The notes under the pieces: generated by a model | What the model was told of the DNA's origin: nothing | Seen by the model: only the letters and a program-made list of their open reading frames with translations | The model's database searches: none | Shown here: one piece after another, positions 30,752-43,896 of the stretch | Layout of the letters: the number at the start of each line of letters is the position of its first letter | Position numbering within the stretch: the stretch's first letter is position 1 | Translations under genes and position numbers: made by a program | Assembly (NCBI GenBank): GCA_964019055.1 | Contig: OZ025208.1 | Location: forward strand, 12,087,597 to 12,151,596 | Length of the DNA stretch: 64,000 nt | Direction of reading: 5' to 3' | From: Anthopleura xanthogrammica | Taxonomy: Eukaryota; Cnidaria; Anthozoa; Actiniaria; Actiniidae

Positions 30752-33700
30752 GTATGTGGACTATGACCCCACAAGGTTTGAGACTATTGACAAAGACCAT
30801 GAATGTATTAATTTATCTAAACTGAGACAATAGCGCTGTTAAACAGACTTATCCCTGTGGTTTCTAGACTAATGACTTATAAATCCGTCGGAATTTCTAC
30901 TCACGAGAGACTTCTTTTTTTTTTTTTCCTAGCTCAGCGATCACTAAAAATATCTCGGATGTTTATTCAGGAGGGATTGATTCTTGTGACGTGTTGCCTT
31001 TTCACTCTAGGTAAGCGCGCAAAAGGCCTACTGATACTATACGCTGCTTTCTTACGACCCATAAAGCATTTCGATTTGGTTCATTTGCATCAAATTGGAG
31101 GGACACATTACATAAACACAATAGTTTTAATGTGCAGTGAAGAACAACAAGCTATTGTATTTATGCAAAGTGCCCCTCAAAGTCCAGTGAAAGGGAAGAA
31201 ACCAGTGAAAATGCACTGGCTAAAGAGGGAATTCCACGTTCAAAAGCACTTTCTTGTTTACGTCATCTCTAGCCAATCAGCGCGCAAATTTACAAATTTA
31301 TTTGAGTTATGGATATCTATAACGAATGTGAATGGCTTGGCTCTGTTTATCACCTTTCCCATTCTATTTTGTTTCAAACCCTTAAATGACCAGAACCATC
31401 TCTTTCACCTCTGGGGTCTCGGGTTCGATTCCTGGACTGATCCCATGTGAATAGAGTTTGTTGTGTCTCACCCTTGATACAAGTTTTTCTCCGGGTTCTC
31501 TTCCCTCCGCTAAACTCAGCACGCTAATTTACAATTTAATGTCTGAGTTACCAATGCCCTGGCTTAGTCAGCCCAAAGGTGTTTTCAGAGTTTGATAAAT
31601 TATTTTTTATCGTTCACAGTTCAAGGCTGCAGTCAACCACCATGCATCTTTGTGTCAAACACAACAGACATCCTCTCTGTCAACATAGATTTATCTTCCT
31701 CGAAACCAGTCTTCCAGAGACTCACCCGAGCGGTTGCTATAGACGTCCACGTGAACCGCAGGCTCATATTCTGGAGTGATGTTATCGAGAAGAACATAAA
31801 AAGGGCAAACATAGATGGAAGTAACATATCAATCATTATTGACAATACTGTTGGTGTTTGTGATGGACTGGCCGTGGAATGGACCACGGATCTTCTGTAC
31901 TGGAGCGACACGAATGTAAACACTATAGAAGTAGCGAGACTTGATGGGTCGAAAAGAACAGTGCTTGTTACCAGGCAGTTGGATAAGCCACGAGGAATAG
32001 CTCTGGATCCATCATCTGGGTGAATACCTGAGTTTAAATCTCTTTTTAGTCCTTTTATCCCGATCACAGCTAAAAATATAGTTTCTGAAGTTATTGGGCT
32101 ATCGGAGGAAGAGCAATACTATGGTGCCGTGCACACCAAAGTATATCAAAAATGCGCAAGATAGTATATCTCAAAACTTAAAACATTTTGAGGGGGACAT
32201 GTCCCCTTCCTCTCAATAACAGCTTGTGCGGCCTTCGTTCACGGAAAATGTTACGATATCATCGATATCAGCGCCGGAATTCCCCATAGTTCCAAGTCGA
32301 GGTTGGAGTTGCCGCGCATGATAAATTATAGTTTTGCTACGCGCGGCAACTCCAACTTCGACTTGGAACTATTATTCATGATCACTGGAACGGAACTGTA
32401 AAAAGATATATTGAAATTACAAAATATATCTTATCTGATTGAAAAATATTATATATAATATCTTATTTTTCATTGATTTTCTAGACTGATGTTTTGGACT
32501 GAATGGGGCTCAACACCAAAAATAGAGCGAGCTTATCTCAATGGCAAAAACCGTCAAACAATCGTCAGTTCATCCATTGGGTGGCCCAATGGCATCACAT
32601 TGGACCTCACAACAAAAACGATCTACTGGGTCGATGCCGACACAGATAAAATAGAATCAGCAGATTACTCCGGTAATAATCGCGCCCAAATCTTTCACCG
32701 TCGTGCGATACATCCCTTTGGAGTGGCGCTCTTTGGATCCTGGCTGTTCTGGACCAACTGGATACCAAAACCTGAACTCAACAGGATGGATAGGAAAACA
32801 GGATCTTTACAAAACAGGTTATCTGTTAGCGGGATACGGATGGGCGTTTCCGTGTTTGACAGCTCCGTACAGCCTTCGTGTAAGTTATTCTTACCTTGCC
32901 ATACATGCATGAATCGAGTATTTCTGGTTTGTAACTTCAGATAAAGTCATGTCGTAAATCTCGTCTTGGACGTGCGGAGGAGTGGAGGCACGTACTTCAC
33001 GACTCACTCTCAATATGCGCACGCGCAGTAAGAATGACAGCTGTATGGGGTCGAGAGTCACGAGAGTGCCGAGATCGAGAGTGGAATCTGAAGTTGAAAA
33101 CCAGGACGGTTAACAAAAACGTCAAGAGTCGACTATAACTTCCGGGTGCCCTGAAAGCTGATGACTTTATCCCATATTTTTGCTTTAAGTCAGAAACGAC
33201 TGTCAAGAAAACAATGGTGGCTGCAGTGATCTGTGTCTGCGGACTCCTTATGGACATGAATGCGCATGCGTAGCGGGCTTCACTCTTTCAACAGATGAAA
33301 GAACATGTGAGAAAGGTTCGTGATTTTCTTTGTTTGTTAGCTCATTCGTTTGCTTTCTCGCATATGTGAATTTATTTATTTTCAACGGTTTGTCTTTTCC
33401 CTACAATATCCATTCGGATTGGTAGGGACTGGATAATCCCTACGTCGTCTTGTGGTAAAACGCGGCCTTTTTTGCCGTGATAATTCCCTCTCAATAGTGG
33501 TTGCTACTTTCTCATTTTTGTGTGCTGGATATCCCCTTTGATACCTGCCAATACAGGCTTTGCACTATCACGTGATGGCAGCCATGAAACGAGGCACAAC
33601 AATAGTCTTTTCCCTCTTTGAAACTGAATTGTTTGTCATGTAAATCAGATTAGGCCAGATTCAATTGTTCCTGCCTCCTGTCATGGCTGTCATCACGTGA

Positions 33701-36700
33701 TGGTGTAAAGCCTCTATATATAGCTGTCCCCCCCGCCAATTCAAAACATGTGATCCTCTTCCTAAATCCTCCGACTTCCTCCTTTCCCTGGTGATAGATA
33801 ATGAGTCAGTTTCTTATTAGTCTCTATTTTGCCAGTAGTGAACGACCTCATCTTATTCACGGATAACAGTTACAGAACAATCAACATCATTGCCCCTAAA
33901 GAGAGCTACAGGTCCTGGAAAATATACCACCGACACAGCAAAAACAACTACCCAGTAGCCATCGACTTTGATCCTATTGAAAGCCGATTATACTGGACAG
34001 ACCTGCTGGCCAAGCACATCGCCCGTGCTTTGTTCCTGTCAACTTCATACGAAGTAATCTATAAAGAAGGCATAGTAAGGCCGGAAGGATTGGCTATTGA
34101 TTATGCTGGACGAAACCTTTACTGGACAGATGGTGGAGCCAATAGAATCGAGGTTGGAAAGCTAGATGGAAGTTATAGGAAAACATTGATCAGTGAAGAT
34201 TTGGACGAACCAAGAGGAATTGCCCTTCACGCGGATAACGGGTAAGAGAATCAAAAAGAAACCAACACAGGCGTATGGAGGGGAAGGGCCAATCTACTAA
34301 AAGCCATTTGTGGTCGATGACAGTGAACGAACACTGACATGAAATAAAAACAAACTAACATTGGCGTGTGGAAGGGAGGGCCAAACTTCTAAAAACATTT
34401 GAGGGGGGGGGGGGGGGGGGTTGGTTGTTGAAAGTGAACGCACACATGCCATGGCGTATCAAGGATTTTCCAAAGGGGGGTGGTGCACAAATCCAATAAG
34501 CCGGCATTTTCTTTACCTTTCGAAACGCTGAACCAAAACACACAAAAAGGGGAAATCTTTCACGGGCTTCCAGCTAGTTAGTGCTAATTGGACTGCATGT
34601 TCAAGATTTACTTCTGGATATCATCTACAGCCAGATTGTTTTATTATTTATCACTCCTTTTCTACAAAGAGGGGGGGGGTGATGGGTACCCTAGGGCCCC
34701 CTGGATGAAGGACTAACGTCCGAAACGTCTGTTAATTTCATATTTTTCATGTGTTAAGTTACGGTATATCATTTCCTTCATTTATACATTTTACACAATT
34801 GATAAACCTAAACAAATGTTTTGGTAAACATATTTCCATTATAGAGTGATGTATTGGACGGACTGGGGAAAGAGACCAAAGATCGAAACGTCTTTCATGG
34901 ATGGCACTCATCGCAGAAGCCTCTTGAACACGTCTCTTGTCTGGCCCAATGGAATAACCATCGACAAAAAGCATTCCAAGCTTTACTGGATTGATGCTGG
35001 CCTTGATAAAATAGAGGAATGCGATCTAGCGGGAGAGAACCGCAAGGTTGTACTACAACAGAAAAAAATCCATCCATTTGGTGTGGCATTGTATAATGGG
35101 AATATCTTTTGGTCAGACTTAAAGAAGAGAGAGATTCTTAAAGTGGAAATTGGAAGCGGAAGGGTTGAAAAGTTGACATCGGGATTAGCAAAACCACTTG
35201 GGATCCATGCTTACGAAAGAAATGTTTTTGATCAAGGTACGTTTGTAAAACAATATGACATCACTGTGAAATTATTAAAGGCATTGTATTACAGACGTAT
35301 GTATGAATACCAAGCAGCTTTAGAAGACATCTGAAGAGGATACAGATCTTTATCAGTGAATTATTTTCTTTCTTTCTTTATATTTTTTCCCTTCCTTCCC
35401 TCCATCCTTCCTTCCTTCCTTCCTTTCTTCCTCCTCTCCTTCATTTCTTTCCTTCCTTCCTTGTTTTTATCCTTATTTCCGTTTTTACTTTCTCTCTTCA
35501 GGCTCCCTTCGTTTTCTCCTTTCTCTTAACTTTTCTTTCTTTTCCTAATTTTCCCTGTGTTACATTTTCCATTTCCTATTTCATTCTTTCGTTTCTTTTC
35601 TTTCAGGCTTTAACAACTGCAGTTTATCTAATGGCGACTGCGCCTTTTTATGTCTCCCAACACCACACGGACGTACCTGCACATGCGCAGACGGTACCAC
35701 GACAAACAGCACTGACCTGGATTATTGTAACCATGGTAATTAAATACATTATATAATTCCCTGCACAGGGTCTCCTGCACATCTTTGTTCAAAAGGCAGA
35801 GAAGTCGCGGAGCTTGAGGGTGGGGCTGGCAAAAGATCTGCTTCTTTTTTCCCAAATCCCCAAGTTTCGTAAAAAGTCATTGAGCCTTAGGAACAGAAAA
35901 TCAAAACCTCGGTCCCCCACATTGAGCAGACCCTGAAAGAGGGAGAAAAAATAGATTTAGAATTTATAACTTACCATTTCTACACACCTGTCACCAGTTT
36001 ACTGATCAATGATAGGAAAAATTATAGGAAAAAATTATAATATCAAGCATGACTTTTTTGTGTAGGAAAATGTTCTCCACCAAACCCGAAGCCTAATGCT
36101 GTCTTAGTAACACCAAACTGTGGCAGACAAAACGGCTCTCGCTGCTCATTTGGCTGTAGAAAAGGTTACTCATTGAGAAGTGGAAGCACATCAATACTGT
36201 GTCAAATGAACGGGAAGTGGTCAGCTGAAAGTCCTACTTGTACAGGTATGGAAACAGTTTAACTCTACCCATTTTCATAATTACTCGACTAACACATCCC
36301 TACGTGTACATGCATGTCCGGGTTTTGGCTTCCGTCAATCAAATTTCCATTGGCCCATTATAGTTTTATTTTCTGGGATAGCGGACAACAGTGACTTTTA
36401 GAGATTCGAAGAACTGGCGTATGATTTGTGCGATGAACAGTCTCATGATTTAATAAGAAAAACCGCCCAAAACAAGAAAGGCTCGTCGAACTTAATCTCG
36501 TTACTTTGAAAAACAAAACTGCTGCTGAAGGACATGGTGCATTCTAAAGCTAGACCAGAAGCCTTGTTCATGTAAGTCACAGACCTTTGATGCGTTTTAA
36601 CGGACCTGACAAAAAGTGGTATGTGTATTTGTTGCAGATGGCCTTGCCCCTTCCTTTTCATCGTGTCCAAGTAACATTCTAGTGTACGCAGACAGAGGAG

Positions 36701-39700
36701 AAACGTCTGCCACAGTGGACTGGACACCACCAATTGCCTCAGATAATGCGGATGATCTACCAGTTGTGAAGTCAATAACAGGATTAGACCCGCCAGCAAG
36801 ACTGGATCAAGGGAAGCATTATGTGGTGTACTCAGCTACAGATAACGCTAATAACAGAGAGATATGTCAATTTGATATTACTGTAAAAGGTTAGAATTTT
36901 AGCAGTTCTGTAGATCCTGCAAATGTGAAAAGCACTCGATATGAAAGGCGCGTTTTAGACTTTCTTTTTTTCTTCCTTTCTTTAATTTTCTCATCCCGAT
37001 CTTTCTTGCTCCTTCCCCCTTCCTTTTTTTCGTCTTGTTTCCTTCCCTCCCTTCCTTCCTTCCTTCCTTCCTTCCTTCATTCTTTATTTCTTTTATTACT
37101 TGCTCCTCCTCCTCCTCTTCTTTCTTTTTCTTTTTCTAAGTCTTTTAACATTTATCATAAGAATAACCTGGTCTATATAGTTACTTTAAAGACATTTTAG
37201 AATGATATGTTTCTATTCATTACAGTAATCTACTGTCCTCCTATGATTCCTGACGGGGTACTGCAGCTTACCAGCTGTGATGCGCATTATGGAGGCAACT
37301 GCAGTTTCACTTGCCCAGTGGGATATACACTAGTTGGCATGGCAACGATCATGTGTATGGTAAAAAATGTATCTAAACCAATAGGAGCATGGAACGGAGA
37401 TGCACCAAAATGTGAAGGTACGTGGCATCATGCGCAACTCGCATATGCGCGATGCGTCGACGCCATTGTGAGTTAGTCCTTGTTATCTCTTGATTCTTCC
37501 TGCGTAACTATTCAGTGATGGATCGAATTCAGTTCTTTCAAACTGCAAAGTAAGGTTGCGCATGTATAGTAGCACAATATTACAATCAAAAAGAAGAAGT
37601 GACAAAATTTTGATAGAAAAAGTTGATCTGCTACCTTCCTACTCTATTCTCATAAAATACTCAGAGTGGTTTTCGTATATGAGTGGGAAACGTACGGTAC
37701 TGTCCCAACACGTGCTTAATTATATTGCCGCAGTTTCCCACTCATACGAAAACCTCTCTTATATTACTCAAATAGCAATGCGTAAGTATAGTTAATTGAG
37801 TGCTACATAAATTCTTTCTATAAAAATTATGCTTATGTCTCTTTTTCTTAAGTAATCAGGTGCCAAGCCCTCCAAGTTCCTGATAACGCTATTCTATTTG
37901 GCTGCAGTGGTTTACCCTCTCAGGTGTTTGGTACTGTCTGTCGCTTTTCGTGTCTCCATGGATACCAGTCATCTAAGCCGATGTCAAGGAAGTGTCTCGC
38001 GAATGGAACGTGGAGCGGAAAGAATATCGTTTGTCATGGTAACTAGTGGAAGCGTAACTACCTTTCAATGGCAGAACTTGTTTGCTTGCTTGATGCCCTT
38101 AGATGTAACAAGTGTATACACTAGCCTAATTTACACCAAGCGCACCTCTCGGTCCCAAAGCCATGCAGCTTAAGAGCTAATTGCTATGATATCATTGTCA
38201 TTATCATAACTGATACTTATCCGTTTGTCTCACGATTGAGGGTCATTTGTAGAGGACCGCGCTACGGTCCGCAAATGACTCTCAACCTTGAGACAAGCTT
38301 ATTACATTTCCACGATAAATAATATTTTTCATTCTGTCATCAATATAATCACATAGAACATTGTAGTCATTAATTATCATCACCACTACCACTACCACTA
38401 CCACTACCACTACCACTACCACTACCACTACCACTACCACTACCACTGCCACTGCCACTGCCACTGCCACTGCCACTGCCACTGCCACTGCCACTGCCAC
38501 TGCCACTGCCACTGCCACTGCCACTGCCACTGCCACTGCCACTGCCACTGCCACTGCCACTGCCACTGCCACTGCCACTGCCACTGCCACTGCCACTGCC
38601 ACTGCCACTGCCACTGCCACTGCCACTGCCACTGCCACTGCCACTGCCACTGCCACTGCCACTGCCACTGCCACTGCCACTGCCACTGCCACTATCTCCA
38701 TTTTCATCATTTTAATAATAATTTCATTCCTAATTCATCATTCCATTTTGGCCAGCCAACAGATGTCCTCCTCTCACCCCTTCTCATAACGGGTCCATAG
38801 CACCATCTACGTGCTTACAACGTAGTATCTACGGTACTATTTGTATTCACTCGTGCGCTACTGGATACATACTTCATGGCACCAAGACACGTATCTGCAG
38901 ATCAAATGGACGATGGACAGGACGAAATGACACATGGTGTGAAGGTAAGAAATGGTTTAATATAAACACCATGTTAATACGATAAACTTGAAAAGTGTTT
39001 TATGTCATTAAGATGGGCCGACACTTTTGCACTACGTGCATAATGTCGTTGCAAACCTTGATGCTTTCACGAAGTAACTGCTTTACAAGTTTTATCAACA
39101 ATAATGTTTTATGTTACGATGTTGCCAATAAACTACTAAAGGGAAGAAGGGGCAAGAAGCAACTCTTGATACACCCTTGGTAATATAATGTAATATAGAA
39201 AGGAAGTTTAAAATATTCGAAAGACCCAAGATTTTAAAATATGCAGGAAATTCCACATTAATTTATATGGGAAAAAAAAAGAAAAAAGAAAAGAAAGACA
39301 GATATCAGAAAACACGCGACAATTTGACAAATACCAAAAAATCTTTTCGATTGATAAAAAGCTTTATGATTTTTCAGTAACAATTTCATTAATTTTTTTC
39401 CATTAGATGTGACCCCACCATCGTTTTCTTCCACCTGCCCAAGTGACATGGTCTACAACGTTGGTCCCTGCTCCAGTAATGTAACAGTCAACTGGACCAG
39501 ACCCACACCAACAGACAATTCAGGTGTAGTAAGGCTGCAAGGTCCAAGTCAAGGTCCTCCATTAACATTAACTCCAGGGATCTACACCATTAACTATATA
39601 GCCGTAGATATGGCAGGCTTTAGTCGGAAGTGTGTTTTCAGGATCCAAGTAAGCAGTAAGTAATTTTGCTCAATGATTACGAAGTCTCTTTAACACTCGT

Positions 39701-42700
39701 CATGTTCGAGGCCTCTCGCGGGCCATTACGAAGTCTCTTTACAATCGTCACGTTCAAAGCCTCTCACGGGCCCTCTCCACTTACGAACGACCCAAATAAA
39801 GGCTACGAAGTATATTCTTAGCTATTTAACTAGCACGCGGTGGATCGACGCACCGCGACACTGTAGGTTTTAATCAACGTAAACAGAACTGTTCCTGTTA
39901 CACTGTGGTCAAACAAAAGCGTTTACAAGGGAGGTGCCTTTAATATTGGAATGTCATGGCAACTCTCTGATTGACGTCCACCAAAAGTCACTTTAAGAAT
40001 CCTCGCGTTTTAATGAGAACGATGGTAAAAGTTTGGTTAATGGTTTTTAATAGGATTAGGGCGAGGAAGCGGCCTTTTCTGAAGTAACAAATATGGGCAC
40101 ATTCTGAACTAGTCTCTACCACGTCAGAATGTAAAATATAATCTGAAAAGTCACGAAGACAACGAAACATGTTCATATTATCATGTCTTCTTACAGGACA
40201 ATCTTGTAGACCTCTCACAGCACCTTCTAATGGTTTGATATCATCCTTGTCTTGCGGTACCTCCTATGGCTCTGTGGCAACCTTTACATGCAAATCATGG
40301 TACGTATTGAGTGGTTCAAAGACAAGATCTTGTATGAAGAATGGACAATGGTTGGGCAATGAAACAAAGTGTACAAGTAAGTACTAAATGCCATTAAAAC
40401 CAATATAGACGCCAGCCTTGATAAAGATGGGCCGCGCATGAAAAAAAGTGGTCGCGCTGCTGAGTGTTGTCGTAAGGCCACGCTGCCTTTTCGCAATCAG
40501 AAAATAGGTTGGTACAACGGACACCATTGAAAGGTGATCCAGAAAATATTTTGCTTGGGAAGATATCTTCCTTTTATCCTGAAGTAAAGTTATTTTTTTG
40601 CTTTTCCTTTTTGCTTTTTTATTTACACGAAGGAGTTACTTGTCCCGCCCTTACCCAGATTAAGAATGAAGCAATTGAGCTAAAAGCGTGTGTTACTGGA
40701 TTACGCAACAATATCAGTTTTTATTATATGGCTACGATAGTACGCGCGCTCTGATTGGCTGATTTCCGGTCTGAGATGGGAAAATCTCAGACCGTTACCA
40801 TGACAATTGGTCCGGATCGTATATCAAATTTGCGAGTTTGTTCACAATTTTCACGTCGCGAAATTTGACATTTTTTCTCGTTAAACAAGAAATTTATAAG
40901 CAAAATAAAACAAAAAGCGAACAAAGAAATTATGAGCTACGAAGAGGACTATTCTCCGAGCAAATTTTACTACCCTGACGAGCTCGAAGTGGACATGAAA
41001 ATCTTGTTTTGACTTCGCGTGAGGTTCGCTGGTCGTCAAATATATTTTTTTCAAAGAACCAAGTCTTTTTACTAAGTCTTAGCCTTTTTTCTTGAAATGG
41101 GATCAAAAACAAAAAATCAAAGCTTCAAATATCGGTTTTTTGGTTCACAATTAAAAGATGAAAAAGAAGAAAAAGATGATAAAAATCTAGAATGCAGTAA
41201 AAACGACAAACTATCCAAGTTTTTCTGACAATGTTTGCCGAACCAACGTCCTTGGCTTGTCTGAGAGTTTCTCCAGCTAGTTTACACATTTCTTGACGAT
41301 TTTTTTACGAAATATTAGTTAAAATTAATGAATTTACCTTCTATGAAGTGTTTTCTACAGAACTGAAATATCATTCTTGCAGTATAATCAGGTTTTTCTG
41401 GTCTACAGGCCACTTTTTCTCTCACTGAAGTTTCAGTCACGAAACTTCATCGTAAGATTAAGAATCTTCCCTCGCTTTCCCTCGCTAAATCTTCTTTAGC
41501 AAGTCGCTAAAGTCGAAAAATTGTTTTTGTTCACTTTAAGACAGACATGACTTCGATTAAACGTATTTTTCGCATTGCAAAAATAAGAAAAAAATACTTC
41601 TTGATCCATCTTTGACTACATTATTGAAAACCAACAATATGAAAACACAGCTCCTAACAGTCAAGAACAGATTGAAAACTTCGTTACAAACCAGAAAGCT
41701 AAAAATACGATTAGAAAAACCAAGTCGGGCATGAACATACTCCATAAATATTTAAACAGCCTTGGAAAAAACACAGAGATTGAAAGCTTACCAGCTAACG
41801 ACCTATAGACCATCTGTTAAACAAGTTCTTGTTTAGTTTGTTCCACTTCGATGAATGAGCTTAGTTCTATTACGATTGTTTTAAAAAAACAACTTAAAAA
41901 CATTTAAAATCAGTGCTTGAACTTCTGTGACATCGGTCTGAAGGGTCTTTAAAGTTCTTTGTGTAAAAAAATAGCAGTTTCCTGATGTAATAAACGCAAG
42001 ATTTGGCAGTTTGACTTTATGTGTTTTGCTAGTTGGAAACGATCGATACCTGGCCAATCGATATTCGCGCGATACCGGAAGTTCGCGTGTTTTTTATCGA
42101 CGAAGCTAAAAAAAAACCAGCCATATAATAAACGATTTATTAACCTCGCTTGCTCGGTCTTTACGAGAAAATATCAGACCTCGGTCTTTTTTGTACGGAC
42201 CTCGCTCCGCTCGGTCCGTACTGTCAAGACCTCGGTCTGATATTTTCCCGTACATACCTCGCGCTCGGTTAATAATCCTTTAATACTGTACTTTTTTATT
42301 TATATGAAGGAGTTACTTGTCCCGCCCTTACCCAAATTAAGAATGGCGCAATCGAGCCAAGGGCGTGTGTTACTGGGTTTCCTGTGCTTTCTGGTACCCG
42401 CTGTTTTGTTAAGTGTAATCTAACCAATGGCTACAGAAATGCTAGGATCCGTCACTTGACGTGCACGGGAAATGGATCGTGGTCAGTGGATGTCAATCTT
42501 ATCTCATGTCAAGGTCTGTAAACATATCTATATACTGCATGATATTAAAGCGGTTTTTGTATGAGTGGCAAACGATACGGCAAATTTGTAGTCGTACTGT
42601 AGTCGTATCTTACCGTAGCCGTCGTAACTACGCGTTGATTGAATTACTGGAAGACAATGGGAAGCCATTTCAATGTTACGGCATATCGTACCGTGTACGT

Positions 42701-43838
42701 GCTGTAAGTCAGTACCATATGTTTCCCACCCATACCAAAACCATTCATATGGGAAGCCATTTCAATGTTACGGCACTTCGTACCGTGTAATTATAAGGCA
42801 ATTCAGTATGTTTCCCACTCATACAAAAATCGCTCTAAACTCGTGTCTTGTTTTCGCAGCCTTTTGTGCCATAAACAGATCTTACACGTAAAAGTATTAT
42901 TGTGTTTATCTATTGACTTCTTAGATGTAGCAGCACCTACTCTCCAATGTCCGACAGACGCAAATACTGTCACTGATCCAGGAAAAGCCTTTGCAACGTT
43001 TTCTTGGCAGACTCCAGAACCAACGGATAACTCCGGAGAAAGACCCACCCTAGCCGTTATACCAGATGGACTCACCTCTCCTCACCAGTTCTCAGTTGGA
43101 AGAACGTTGGTCACTTACACTTCTACAGACTCGGCCAAGCTCCAATCTATCTGTTCGTTTGTAGTCACAGTTCGAGGTAAACTCATGCGCGCACTTTTTA
43201 ATGAAATTTTCGGTAAGGTGGATTTGCATATAAGTTTGCCTTTGCATTGCGGTGCGAGTCAAACAGAACCTGTTTTCCACCCAGTCCAACGTAAATTAGA
43301 CAAGTAAGACAAACTTTATTTAGACAGGACATCCAATTCAGTAACGAGGCTAGTTTGCGGAGGAGGCCTAAGAATACAAACTTTAGTTACTATTCACATC
43401 ATTTGCGCAAGAACCTTTTTGCAACGTCTTTCTGTACCATAAGTTTTCATAAGGACACAAGATGCTGCGGAATCGATCGACCCTATACATGCAATATTAA
43501 CAAATCATTTATATATTTTTTCTTGCAGATATCGAAGATCCTAAGCTTTTGTTCTGTCCACCAAACATGAAAATAGAAAGTGAAGAGAGGTTTAGTGTGG
43601 TCACACTACCGCGGGCGGAGTTCACTGACAACGTCCGTGTGGCCAGCATCACTACTGACAGACGAAATGGTTCAACGTTATCCTGGGGAGAGCATTACGT
43701 GAACTATACTGCATACGATGACGCGGGAAACAGTGCCAAATGTACCCTTAGGATCACTATATCATGTAAATATATTTTATACTTGTTTGGAATCCATTTT
43801 ATCATGGAGGGAGGGAGGGAGGGAGGGAGGGAGGGAGG

Positions 43839-43896
<58 letters not shown>

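Noticed and set aside
30857..31450. 197-codon plus-strand frame
   Set aside because: Starts in intron-like sequence, runs into a SINE and has no domain or splice support.
38282..38710. Alanine-valine repeat protein on the minus strand
   Set aside because: Produced by the CCACTG array; no other coding sign.
42461..42891. Plus-strand frames over the MITE at 42548
   Set aside because: They fall within MITE copy 3 and the intron between exons 15 and 16.
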